DNA of 16,068 nucleotides from JBDTNK01 sp039933775 (GTDB lineage: Bacteria > Chloroflexota > Limnocylindria > QHBO01). Every line of letters starts with the position of its first letter. The first letter of the stretch is position 1. Below the pieces are notes generated by a model that was not told the origin of the DNA, searched no databases, and saw only the letters and a program-made list of their open reading frames with translations. Both the position numbers and the translations under genes were made by a program. The stretch lies in the NCBI GenBank assembly GCA_039933775.1, contig JBDTNK010000044.1, positions 1-16,068 on the forward strand. The letters run 5' to 3'. Positions 1 through 7,070 of the stretch are shown here, piece after piece.

Positions 1-1
1 C

Positions 2-670
2 ACCCTCTTCAACGCCATGGCGCGCAACGGACCGGGGACGCCGGTGCGCATCGGCTCTGACGACTTCGAGGTCCACCGCTCCGAGGAGATGACGGTGAGC
101 AGCACCGTGCTGCTGCTCGACATGAGCCGCTCCATGCTGCTGCGCGGCTGCTCGACGGCCGCCAAGCGCGTGGCGATGGCGCTCCACACGCTCATCGCCA
201 CCAAGTACCCGCGCGATCGGCTGTATGTCGTGGGCTTCGCCTACTACGCGCGCCAGATCAAGCCGGAGGCCATCGCGACCCTTTCACCGTACGAGTTCGA
301 GTACGGCACCAACCTGCAGCACGCGCTGATCATCGCGCGTCAGCTGCTCGGGCGACGGTCGGGCGGCAACAAGGAGGTCGTCGTCATCACCGACGGGGAG
401 CCCACGGCGCACATCGCCAACGGCCAGGTCGAGTTCGCCTATCCGCCAACGATCCGCACCATGCAGTCGACGCTGCGCGAGGTCGGCCGCGCGACGAAGG
501 AGGGGATCGTGATCAACACGTTCATGCTCGAGCGTTCGCGCTACCTGTCGGAGTTCGTCGACCTCATGTCGCGCATCAATCGCGGGCGCGCCTTCTACGT
601 CGAGCCGGAGCATCTCGGCGAGTACATCCTCGTTGACTACGTGAACCGCAAGAAAAAACGCGTTGCCTGA
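2..670 (+). CDS. VWA domain protein, C-terminal part (5' end outside window)
   Basis: The reading frame is open to the left edge, with 222 residues visible, and the first ATG (17) lies inside what looks like continuing coding sequence, so the gene probably starts upstream. The visible part is a von Willebrand factor A domain. Counting from the ATG at 17, the metal-ion-dependent adhesion site motif DMSRS (DxSxS) is at residues 35-39. A GTNLQ segment supplies the usual second-loop Thr, and ITDGEPT supplies the third-loop Asp. There is no signal peptide or membrane segment in the visible part, so a cytosolic role is likely. VWA proteins of this type (C-terminal VWA, LDMSxSM) commonly work with a MoxR or Mg-chelatase-like AAA+ ATPase. 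Such a partner would have to lie upstream, out of view. The family is clear but the substrate or partner is unknown. Confidence 0.85.
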   Translation, partial: TLFNAMARNGPGTPVRIGSDDFEVHRSEEMTVSSTVLLLDMSRSMLLRGCSTAAKRVAMALHTLIATKYPRDRLYVVGFAYYARQIKPEAIATLSPYEFEYGTNLQHALIIARQLLGRRSGGNKEVVVITDGEPTAHIANGQVEFAYPPTIRTMQSTLREVGRATKEGIVINTFMLERSRYLSEFVDLMSRINRGRAFYVEPEHLGEYILVDYVNRKKKRVA

Positions 671-696
671 CTCCGCGTCAATCCGGACCTGAGCCC

Positions 697-1596
697 ATGC
701 CCGAGTGGGATCCTGAGCTTGTCGTTGATGCCGCGCTGGCCCGAAAGCTGATCACATCGCAGTTCCCCGAGCTCGCCGGTGCGCCTCTCGAGCCGCTTGC
801 CGTCGGCTGGGACAACACCGTCTTCGCCGTCGGCGGCCGCTGGGCGTTCCGCTTCCCGCGGCGATCGATCGCGGTCGCCGGCGTTGAGCGCGAGATCGCC
901 CTCCTGCCGCGCCTGGGAGACGCCCTCGACGTGCCGATCTCGGTTCCGAGCTTCGTGGGACAGCCGACCGACGCGTTCCGCTGGCCGTTTTTCGGCGCAC
1001 CCCTGCTTCCCGGCGCCGAAGCGACGCCCGCGTTCGACGTCACCGCCCGCGGCCGCCTGGCGCCCCGGCTGGGAAGCGTGCTGCGGCAGCTGCACGCGGT
1101 CCCGCCGATGCCCGAGCTGCCACATGATCCGATGGGTCGGGCTGACATGGCCCGCCGCGTTCCATTCAGCGAGCAGCGCATCGCCGAGCTCGAGGCCGCC
1201 GGCCTGCCCGCGCCGTTCGCCGCGCTGCGCGAGGTCGTCGACGCCGCCCGCCACCTGCCACCCAGCCAGCGTCGCCGCCTCGTCCATGGCGATCTGCATC
1301 TGCGCCACGTGCTGGTCGACGCCAGCCAACCCGATCCGCTCAGCGGCATCATCGACTGGGGCGACATCTGCGCCGGCGAGCCGGCCATTGACCTCGCCAT
1401 CGGCTGGATGCTCTTCGACCCACCCGAGCGAGCCCGCTTCACGGATGCGTATGGCCCGATGGACCACGACCAGGTGACCACCGCACGGCTCGTTGCCTTC
1501 TTCCTGGCCGCGACGCTCGCGCTCTACGGCGCGACGGAGGGCGAGCCGCTCCTGCGCGACGAGTCACTCGCGGCGCTCGAACGGGTGGTGGCCTGA
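697..1596 (+). CDS. Aminoglycoside phosphotransferase (APH)-fold kinase
   Basis: A 299-residue protein of normal length for the APH/choline kinase-like family, which transfers phosphate from ATP to a small-molecule hydroxyl group. The N-lobe is recognisable around GWDNTVFAVGGRWAFRFPRR (nucleotide-binding strands). The catalytic loop reads HGDLHLRHVLVD and the metal-binding segment reads IIDWGD, followed by the usual EPAIDLA. One departure from the textbook motif HGDxxxxN is that the Mg-coordinating Asn position is His. HGDLHxRH variants do occur in the family. It starts 26 bases after the VWA gene, with no strong Shine-Dalgarno sequence. The substrate cannot be read from sequence. Calling it an antibiotic-resistance enzyme would be over-reach, since most environmental members phosphorylate unknown metabolites. 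Confidence 0.88.
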   Translation: MPEWDPELVVDAALARKLITSQFPELAGAPLEPLAVGWDNTVFAVGGRWAFRFPRRSIAVAGVEREIALLPRLGDALDVPISVPSFVGQPTDAFRWPFFGAPLLPGAEATPAFDVTARGRLAPRLGSVLRQLHAVPPMPELPHDPMGRADMARRVPFSEQRIAELEAAGLPAPFAALREVVDAARHLPPSQRRRLVHGDLHLRHVLVDASQPDPLSGIIDWGDICAGEPAIDLAIGWMLFDPPERARFTDAYGPMDHDQVTTARLVAFFLAATLALYGATEGEPLLRDESLAALERVVA

Positions 1597-1603
1597 GCGC
1601 GAG

Positions 1604-1624
1604 CGCCTGCTATCCTCGCTGGCG
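1604..1624 (+). promoter_or_regulatory. TATCCT element inside an inverted repeat next to the start codon
   Basis: A TATCCT hexamer (1611-1616) resembles a -10 box and ends 8 bases before the ATG at 1625, which would place transcription initiation at or near the start codon (leaderless mRNA). It sits in the 7-base centre of an imperfect inverted repeat, CGCCTGC (1604-1610) and GCTGGCG (1618-1624), with one mismatch. The same arrangement is found at 13884-13902. There is no Shine-Dalgarno sequence between it and the start. The promoter or operator function is inferred. Confidence 0.4.
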
Positions 1625-2014
1625 ATGGAGCCCCAGGCGCCCACCTTCCCCCTCGGGTCCGATGGCCGCGTGCAGGCCGCTCCGCTGGCCAACGGGACCG
1701 GCGCGCATGCGCTGCTCGTGCGCGACGCGCAGGGTCCGCGCGTCCTGCTGACCGTCGACGAGGCGCTTTCCGCCGACCGGCGCGCGGGTGTGGTGGTGAC
1801 GCCGCTCGACGACGACGTGGACGTCCGCGTCGACGGTGACGCGCTGGCCGTGTGGCTGGCACTGGGGTCGGTGGGCGAGAGCCTCGGAGAACGGACGCCC
1901 GGCTGGGCCAGCGCCATCGGCCTGGTCCTGCTGCTGGCGCTCGTGGCGCTCGCGATGCTGGGCAGCCTCACCTTCTTTGGCTGGCTCTTCCGCGCGCTCG
2001 GGCTCATCGGCTGA
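1625..2014 (+). CDS. Small protein with C-terminal membrane anchor, function unknown
   Basis: Unrecognised 129-residue protein. The frame is open further upstream, but the ATG at 1625 was chosen because it follows the stop of the kinase gene (1594-1596) and a TATCCT promoter-like box. The first ~95 residues are soluble and acidic in part (LDDDVDVRVDGDALAV), with strand-like alternation. Residues ~98-128 form a long hydrophobic stretch (IGLVLLLALVALAMLGSLTF), which predicts one or two membrane passes at the C-terminus. The N-terminal part should therefore face the cytosol unless there is a second pass. Its TGA overlaps the next ATG by one base (TGATG at 2012-2016), so it is translationally coupled to the next small gene and heads a four-gene run ending at 3722. 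No family is assigned. Confidence 0.65.
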   Translation: MEPQAPTFPLGSDGRVQAAPLANGTGAHALLVRDAQGPRVLLTVDEALSADRRAGVVVTPLDDDVDVRVDGDALAVWLALGSVGESLGERTPGWASAIGLVLLLALVALAMLGSLTFFGWLFRALGLIG

Positions 2015-2373
2015 TGGACGACGCGAGGCGGCCCACGCCCCCGCCGCAGAGCGCCGGGGTGCTGCCGTCCGAGGCGCGCGGCGCGATCCTGCCGCCGAAG
2101 CATGGCCTGATCGCCATGCGCATCGGGCTCGAATTCGGGGCTCCCGACGAGTTCGCGCGCACGCTTGACCGTGCGCTGGCACGCGGCGGCGATGGCGGTG
2201 CCACGATCGTGGCGGTGCTCGACCGAGGCGACCTGGCGATCCACATCCCGCGCGAGGACGGCCCGTCGTGGAACACCGTCCCGCTCGTCCACCTGCACCG
2301 TGGCGACGCGCTCAGCGCGGCCGACTGGTCGGTGGCCAACCTGGTCCTGGAGAAGATGGAGCGATTCCGATAG
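2014..2373 (+). CDS. Conserved-looking small hypothetical protein
   Basis: Unrecognised 119-residue soluble protein. The ATG is fused to the upstream stop (TGATG). The stop TAG (2371-2373) directly abuts the ATG of the aminopeptidase at 2374, so both junctions indicate translational coupling. The N-terminus is Pro-rich and probably disordered (to about residue 25). The rest alternates strands and helices, for example GLIAMRIGLEFGAPDEFART, ATIVAVLDRGDLAIHI and WSVANLVLEKMERF. There is no signal peptide, membrane segment or Cys/His metal cluster. Codon use (GC-rich third positions) and the coupling on both sides argue that it is a real gene. No function is claimed. Confidence 0.65.
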   Translation: MDDARRPTPPPQSAGVLPSEARGAILPPKHGLIAMRIGLEFGAPDEFARTLDRALARGGDGGATIVAVLDRGDLAIHIPREDGPSWNTVPLVHLHRGDALSAADWSVANLVLEKMERFR

Positions 2374-3198
2374 ATGCGTTGCTACCTGAGCGTTGACATG
2401 GAGGGGTTGGCCGGCATCGCGCACCCTTCGCAATGCTCGTTCGATCCCGGTACGGACCGGACCGATTACGACCGCGGCCGGATGCTGATGGCCGGCGAGA
2501 CGAATGCCGCCATCGGTGCCGCCTTCGATGCGGGTGCCGACGAGGTGATCGTCAACGACAGCCACTGGCAGATGCGCAACCTGCGCGCCGAGGATCTTGA
2601 TCCGCGCGCACGCCTCGTCATCGGTGACAAGCCGTACTCCATGACCCAGGGCGTCGAGGGCGCGGATGCGGCAGCCTTCGTGGGCTATCACGCGGGCGCG
2701 GGTCACGCGACCGGCGTTATCGGTCATACGTACGCGGGGCTGCTGTGGGAGGTGCGCGTCAACGATGTGCCGCACAACGAGGCCGGGCTGAACGCGTTGT
2801 GACTGGGACACCATGGCGTGCCGGTCGTGCTGGTCGCCGGCGACGACGCGCTGGCCGGGGAGGTCGAGGCGTTGCTGCCGTGGGCGGAGCGCGTCGTGGT
2901 CAAGCATGCCGTCTCGCCGTTCGCGGCCGACTCGCTCTCGCCAGAGGCCGCGCGCGCGGCCATCGCCGACGGCCTGCGCCGCGCGCTGAAGCGTCGCGCG
3001 AAGATGCAGGCGTATCGTCTCGACGCTCCGCTGCGCCTGGAGATCGACCTGCGTCTGGCCGCCATGGCCGACTACTGCGCGATCATGCCGGGCGTCGAGC
3101 GCACCGGCCCCCGCACGGTGCTGGCGCAGCCGGTGGATGCCGAGGAGCTGTACCGCTACATGATCGCCATCGTGCGGATGGCCTCGATCCCCGGATGA
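2374..3198 (+). pseudogene. dppA: DppA-like M55 D-aminopeptidase interrupted by one in-frame TGA
   Basis: The frame from 2374 to 3198 reads as a complete M55 zinc D-aminopeptidase (274 codons before the final stop, the same length as B. subtilis DppA) except for a TGA at codon 143 (2800-2802). Both halves are in the same frame, so this is a nonsense codon, not a frameshift. Before it, SVDMEG (D8, E10), NDSH (H64), GYHA (H106), GHTY (H118, likely nucleophile) and NEAGLNAL (E136) match the family's metal-binding and catalytic positions. After it, GVPVVLVAGDD and MPGVERTGPRTV match the C-terminal half. The family cleaves N-terminal D-amino acids from peptides. It is coupled to genes on both sides (TAG-ATG at 2373/2374; ATGA at 3195-3198). 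A restart at GTG 2818 would give a fragment with no active site. Possible explanations are a young pseudogene, programmed read-through (the context is TGA followed by C) or a base error. The family call is firm; the functional status is open. Confidence 0.85.
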
Positions 3199-3722
3199 GC
3201 GGCGACCCACCGCCGGCCGAGGAGGAGGAGCAGCGCCGCCTGCGGGCCATGCTCGGCCGGTTCGCGACCGGCGTCAGTGTCGTCAGCGCACGTCACGGTC
3301 CGCTGCTGTCGGGCATGACCGCCAACGCCGTGGCGAGCATCAGCATCAATCCGCCGCTGATGATGGCCAGCATCAATCGCAGCAGCGAGACGCACGGCGC
3401 CATCATCGGCAGCCACGCCTTCTCCATCAGCGTCCTGGCGGGGGATCAGCGCGCGCTGGCCGAGTGCTTCGCGCAGCGCACCACGGCGATCAAGCTCACC
3501 CGCTTCTGCGACGCGGCGTGGCACGAGGCGGAGACCGGCTCGCCGATTCTGGAGGGCGCGCTCGCCTACTTCGACTGCCGCATCGTCCAGCGCCTCGACG
3601 CCGGCACGCACACGATCTTCATCGGCGAGATCGTGGCCGCCGGCTACCGCGAAGATGCCGAACCGCTGCTCTGGTTCGGGTCCCACTTCCGCAGCATCGC
3701 TCCGATGGAGACCGAGGCTTAG
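3195..3722 (+). CDS. Flavin reductase-like FMN-binding protein
   Basis: A 175-residue protein matching the flavin reductase domain family (HpaC/RutF/NmoB type), which uses NAD(P)H to reduce FMN or FAD, usually for a partner monooxygenase. Typical elements in order are RFATGVSVVS (~22-31), GMTANAVASISINPPLMM (~40-57), an NRSSETH segment (~61-67), FSISVLAGDQ (~75-84) and THTIFIGEI near the C-terminus. The length is normal for a stand-alone reductase. The ATG at 3195 overlaps the aminopeptidase stop in ATGA, so it is the last member of the plus-strand run. Its TAG (3720-3722) overlaps the convergent response regulator stop (3719-3721). No monooxygenase partner is visible in the window, so the partner is either elsewhere or the protein binds flavin for another reaction. 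Confidence 0.9.
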   Translation: MSGDPPPAEEEEQRRLRAMLGRFATGVSVVSARHGPLLSGMTANAVASISINPPLMMASINRSSETHGAIIGSHAFSISVLAGDQRALAECFAQRTTAIKLTRFCDAAWHEAETGSPILEGALAYFDCRIVQRLDAGTHTIFIGEIVAAGYREDAEPLLWFGSHFRSIAPMETEA

Positions 3723-4108
3723 ACCGGCGCGCCCTCGGGCGCATCCGGCTCGGCCGTCAGCTCCGCGACCATCTCGACCAGGTCGCGGAAGTCGAACGGC
3801 TTCGAGAGCACCGGCGCCAGGTCGGTCAGCCGACCGGCATCGTCTTCGCTCAGCGCGGTCAGGAAGAGGACCCTGATGTCGCGGTACTGCGGCCGCTCGC
3901 GCAGGGAGCGCACGATCTGGTCGCCGCTTTCGTCGGGCAGCATCTGGTCCAGGATGAGCAGATCGGGCGGCGCAACGCCGTCCACGAGTCGGACATAGAG
4001 CTGCTCCGCTGACTCCAGCGGGGTCGCCTCGTGCCCGACCTCGGCCAAAACCGCCACCACGGCGGCGCGGATGAGCGGCTCATCGTCGACGATCCAGACG
4101 CGCGCCAT
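3719..4108 (-). CDS. Single-domain response regulator (CheY-like receiver)
   Basis: A 129-residue protein consisting only of a receiver domain. The acidic pair is VDDE (D8, D9), the phosphoacceptor is D54 in LLILDQMLPDE, the conserved Thr is T84 in LFLTALS, and the Lys is K103 in SKPFDF. All key residues are present, so phosphorylation is expected. There is no DNA-binding or enzymatic output domain, so it must act by protein contact or relay phosphate. It has a good Shine-Dalgarno sequence (AGGAGG, 6 bases before the ATG) and begins 27 bases after the aminotransferase stop, so it is probably the last gene of the pot operon. No histidine kinase is in the window. The final codons converge and overlap with the flavin reductase stop. 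Confidence 0.92.
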   Translation of the reverse strand: MARVWIVDDEPLIRAAVVAVLAEVGHEATPLESAEQLYVRLVDGVAPPDLLILDQMLPDESGDQIVRSLRERPQYRDIRVLFLTALSEDDAGRLTDLAPVLSKPFDFRDLVEMVAELTAEPDAPEGAPV

Positions 4109-4135
4109 GTGGGTCCTCCTGCTGCTCCTCGGCGC

Positions 4136-5428
4136 TCAGGCCGCTGCCGTGAGCGCCGAGCCGATGATCTCGATCGCCTGGTCCATCTCCACATCGGTCG
4201 TCACCAGCGGCGGGATGACGCGGATGACCTGTCCGTGGGTTCCGCAGGTCAGGAGCAGCAGGTTTCGCGCCAGTGCCTCGGCTAGCACGCGCTTCGCGAC
4301 ATCGGGGCGCGGCGCCAGGGTCGCTGGATCGGCGAGCTCGATGCCGATCATCATCCCGCGCCCGCGCACCTGGGCCACCAGTTCATGCCCGCCCACGGCG
4401 GAGCGCAGCGCGGCGAGCAGTCGCCCGCCGCCACGCTCGGCCCGCTCCACGAGATGCTCGTCGTCGATGACGTCGAGTGTCGCCACGGCCGCCGCGCAGG
4501 CGATCGCGTTGCCGCCGTACGTCCCGCCATGGGCGCCCGGCGCCCACGCCTCGAGCAGCTCGCGGCGGGCCAGGATGCCCGAGAGCGGCAGCCCCGACGC
4601 GATGCCCTTGGCCATCACCACGATATCGGGCGCGGTCTGCGTCCATTCCGAGGCGAAGAAGCGGCCGGTGCGCGCGAAGCCGGTCTGCACCTCGTCGACG
4701 ATGAGCAGGATCCCGTGCCGATCGGCAACCCTGCGCAGCGCTGGCAGGAGCCCGTCAGGCGGCACCACGTAGCCGCCCTCACCCAGGATCGGCTCGACAA
4801 CGAAGGCGGCGACCTCGTCGGGCGCGACGACCGTCGCGAACAGCTCATCGAGCGAGGCCAGCGTCGCGGCGAGCGCCACATCGTCGCCGCCCATCCGCAG
4901 CGGATCGGGATACGGCACGTGGTGGATGCCGGACGGCAGTGGCTCGTAGTGGGCACGGTATTTCACGTTGCTGCTGGTCAGCGCCATGGCCAGGTGCGTG
5001 CGTCCATGGAACCCACCTCGGAACGCGATGAGCGCGGGCCGTCCGGTTGCGACCTTGGCCAGCTTGACGGCGGCCTCGATCGCCTCGGCGCCCGAGTTGG
5101 ACAGGAAGAGGCCGGCATCCACCCCACCGGGGAAGCGGCGCGGCAGGCGCTCATGCAGCTCCAGCCCCGGCTGGTGGTAGACGATGTTCTGCTGCGCGTG
5201 CAGGAGCTTCGCCGCCTGGTCGACCACGGCCGCCACGACCCGTGGGTGCGCGTGGCCGGTGTTGGTGACCGCGATGCCGCAGGTGTAGTCGAGGTACCGC
5301 GTTCCGTCAGCCGCGACGAGCCATGCGCCCTCGCCGTGGTCGACGACCAGGTCGGTGTAGCGCGCCCAGACCGGCGGGACGCCGCCGCGCAGGTCGGGTA
5401 TCAGAACGTCGGTGGCGTGTTGATCCAC
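4136..5428 (-). CDS. Class III PLP-dependent aminotransferase (GABA/putrescine/ornithine type)
   Basis: A 430-residue fold-type I aminotransferase of normal length. Motifs are SNSGAEA (110-116, phosphate binding), FHGRT (140-144, aromatic/His stacking region), IVDEVQTGFARTG with D245 for the pyridine nitrogen, and VVMAKGIASGLPLSG with K274 as the Schiff-base lysine. GGTYGGNAIACAA is the usual dimer/phosphate segment. It moves an amino group from an omega-amine (4-aminobutyrate, putrescine or N-acetylornithine are the family options) to 2-oxoglutarate or pyruvate. The start is a GTG at 5428 that overlaps the regulator's 3' end by 28 bases. Linkage to a polyamine importer favours GABA or putrescine catabolism, but sequence alone does not separate these. 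It is annotated as class III rather than given a specific symbol. Confidence 0.9.
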   Translation of the reverse strand: MDQHATDVLIPDLRGGVPPVWARYTDLVVDHGEGAWLVAADGTRYLDYTCGIAVTNTGHAHPRVVAAVVDQAAKLLHAQQNIVYHQPGLELHERLPRRFPGGVDAGLFLSNSGAEAIEAAVKLAKVATGRPALIAFRGGFHGRTHLAMALTSSNVKYRAHYEPLPSGIHHVPYPDPLRMGGDDVALAATLASLDELFATVVAPDEVAAFVVEPILGEGGYVVPPDGLLPALRRVADRHGILLIVDEVQTGFARTGRFFASEWTQTAPDIVVMAKGIASGLPLSGILARRELLEAWAPGAHGGTYGGNAIACAAAVATLDVIDDEHLVERAERGGGRLLAALRSAVGGHELVAQVRGRGMMIGIELADPATLAPRPDVAKRVLAEALARNLLLLTCGTHGQVIRVIPPLVTTDVEMDQAIEIIGSALTAAA

Positions 5429-6201
5429 AGCAGGCGTGTCTCCCCGCTGGCGTCGTTGCGCCAGCGATGCGGCAGGGTGGAGGCGAACGTGTGCGCGTCG
5501 CCGGGGGCGAGGTCCTGTGCCTCATCGTCGACCCAGATCTCAAGGCGCCCGCTGAGGACGAAGAGGAACTCCTCGCCATCGTGCGCGTAGACCCCATCGC
5601 TGCGAGCGCCGGGCGCGAGCACGAAGAGCTGCGGCTCGAGCATCGTCGCGTTCCGCGCCAGCTGCTCGATGCGCACCCCGTCACCAACGTGCGTCACGCC
5701 GCGCTCGCCGACGCGCACCGGGCCGCCGCGCGCGTGCTGCGGGGCATGCAGCAGATCCTGCACCGTGGCGCCGTACGCCTGGGTCAGTCGCTGCAGCGAC
5801 GCGACCGAGGGTCTCGCCTCGCCACGCTCGATGGCACCGATATGCCCGCCGGAAAGCCCCGCGCCGGCGGCAGCGTCGCGCAGCGTGAACCGCCGCGCGA
5901 GACGCAGCTGACGCAGCCGCGGGCCGATCGGCGGCGCCGCACGGGCCGGCTCCTCGCGAGCGTCGAGGATGCGGCGGATGCCCGGCGCGTTGACACGCTC
6001 GAGCGTGCGCATGGCGCGGATGCGGCGCAGGCGATCGAGATCCGCCGCGCTGTAGAGGCGGTAGCGATGTCCCGAGCGCTCCGGGCGCACCAGGCCCTGC
6101 CGCTCCCAGAGGCGCAGCGCGGAGGGCGAGACGCCCACCAGGCGCGCCGCCTCGCCGATGCGATGGCCGCGCAGCGTCGAGCTGCCGTCGGACTGGGTCA
6201 T
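5401..6201 (-). CDS. MerR-XRE-cupin transcriptional regulator
   Basis: A 266-residue protein with three domains. Residues ~12-80 are a MerR-type winged helix: HRIGEAARLVGVSPSALRLW, the wing GLVRPERSGHRYRLYSAAD and RIRAMRTLERVNAPGIRRIL. Residues ~94-152 are an XRE-type helix-turn-helix: LRQLRLARRFTLRDAAAGAG, then GHIGAIERGEARPSVASL. Residues ~187-262 are a small cupin: GARSDGVYAHDGEEFLFVLS, GRLEIWVDDEAQDLAPGDA and FASTLPHRWRN. XRE-cupin proteins such as PuuR control putrescine catabolism, and here a MerR domain is fused in front. The frame is open further upstream, but the ATG at 6201 overlaps the potC stop in ATGA and begins the recognisable protein. Its place between potC and the aminotransferase suggests that it senses the transported amine or a breakdown product and controls this operon. 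Confidence 0.9.
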   Translation of the reverse strand: MTQSDGSSTLRGHRIGEAARLVGVSPSALRLWERQGLVRPERSGHRYRLYSAADLDRLRRIRAMRTLERVNAPGIRRILDAREEPARAAPPIGPRLRQLRLARRFTLRDAAAGAGLSGGHIGAIERGEARPSVASLQRLTQAYGATVQDLLHAPQHARGGPVRVGERGVTHVGDGVRIEQLARNATMLEPQLFVLAPGARSDGVYAHDGEEFLFVLSGRLEIWVDDEAQDLAPGDAHTFASTLPHRWRNDASGETRLLWINTPPTF

Positions 6202-7070
6202 CGGTCTGTCCGGGTCGGGGCCGCGCTGAGCTGCCGACGCTGGAGCAGGCTCCAGGCCACGATGCCGACGATTGCCAGCCCGAAGATGATGGTGCCCATC
6301 ACGTTCACCTCCGGCGGCACGCCGATGCGCGACGCGCCGTAGACCCACAGCGGGAACGTCACCGTCTGGCCCGCGGTGAACTGGGTGATCACGAAGTCGT
6401 CGATTGAGAGCGCGAAGGCGAGCAGCGCCGCGGCCAGGATGCCGGGGAAAATCAGCGGCAGCGTCACCTTGCGGAAGGTCGTCCACTCATCGGCCCCCAG
6501 GTCCATGGCCGCCTCCTCGAGGGTGCGGTTGAAGCCTGCCAGCCGCGCTCGGACGGTGATGACCACGTAACTCACGTTGAACATGATGTGCGCGATCGTG
6601 ATCGTGACGATGTCGCGATGGATGCCGCCGGTGACGAAGAGGGCCAACAGCGAGGCGCCGAGCACCACCTCCGGCGTCGCGATGGGCAGGAAGATGAGCA
6701 GGTTCAGCGGTCCGCGCCCGCGAAACTCGTAGCGCGTCAGCGCCATGCCGATCAGCGTGCCCAGGATCGTGGCCACGATCGTCGAGATCACCGCCACCAG
6801 CAGGCTGTTGATGAGCGATGCGTTCATCCGTGGCTGGCTGGTGAAGACGTTGGCCCAGTGCTCGAGCGTGAAGCCCTGCCAGGTGTAGTTGAAGCGCCCC
6901 GCGTTGTCGTTGAAGCCGAACGCGATCATCACCGCGATCGGCAGGAACAGATACGCCACCACGAGCGCGGTGAAGGCCGGCAGGACCGAGCGCGCGAGCC
7001 GCGTCCGGACAGAATGTCGCGGCCGTGTCGGCGCCGCCCCCCGCGCCATCGTCGTCTCCGCCGCCGTCAT
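6198..7070 (-). CDS. potC: Polyamine ABC transporter permease, PotC-like
   Basis: A 290-residue inner-membrane permease, one half of the transmembrane channel of a spermidine/putrescine-type importer. Hydrophobic segments are near residues 29-51, 85-111, 122-145, 155-175, 205-225 and 255-276, giving the expected six spans. The cytoplasmic EAA loop that docks on the ATPase is at ~186-206 (EEAAMDLGADEWTTFRKVTL). WQGFTLEHWANVF and the short N-terminal tail before the first span are typical of PotC rather than PotB. The ATG overlaps the potB stop in ATGA (7067-7070), and its own stop overlaps the regulator's ATG, so it is coupled on both sides. Confidence 0.93.
   Translation of the reverse strand: MTAAETTMARGAAPTRPRHSVRTRLARSVLPAFTALVVAYLFLPIAVMIAFGFNDNAGRFNYTWQGFTLEHWANVFTSQPRMNASLINSLLVAVISTIVATILGTLIGMALTRYEFRGRGPLNLLIFLPIATPEVVLGASLLALFVTGGIHRDIVTITIAHIMFNVSYVVITVRARLAGFNRTLEEAAMDLGADEWTTFRKVTLPLIFPGILAAALLAFALSIDDFVITQFTAGQTVTFPLWVYGASRIGVPPEVNVMGTIIFGLAIVGIVAWSLLQRRQLSAAPTRTDR

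Noticed and set aside
861..874. 12-base palindrome GCGATCGATCGC
   Set aside because: It lies within coding sequence, is explained by Arg-Ser-Ile-Ala codons in GC-rich DNA, and is not repeated as an exact site elsewhere in the window.
697..1596. Antibiotic-resistance gene
   Set aside because: Only the APH fold is supported. There is no mobile context, and environmental members mostly have other or unknown substrates.
2800..2818. Selenocysteine insertion at the internal TGA, with a small hairpin just downstream (loop containing GG)
   Set aside because: The stop falls at a position that is not catalytic in M55 enzymes and corresponds to a small or aliphatic residue in DppA, not Cys. The candidate hairpin is short and its loop is closer to the TGA than in known bacterial SECIS elements.
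3719..3722. Possible terminator between the convergent flavin reductase and response regulator genes
   Set aside because: The stops overlap by bases and no hairpin with a T-run is seen around them.
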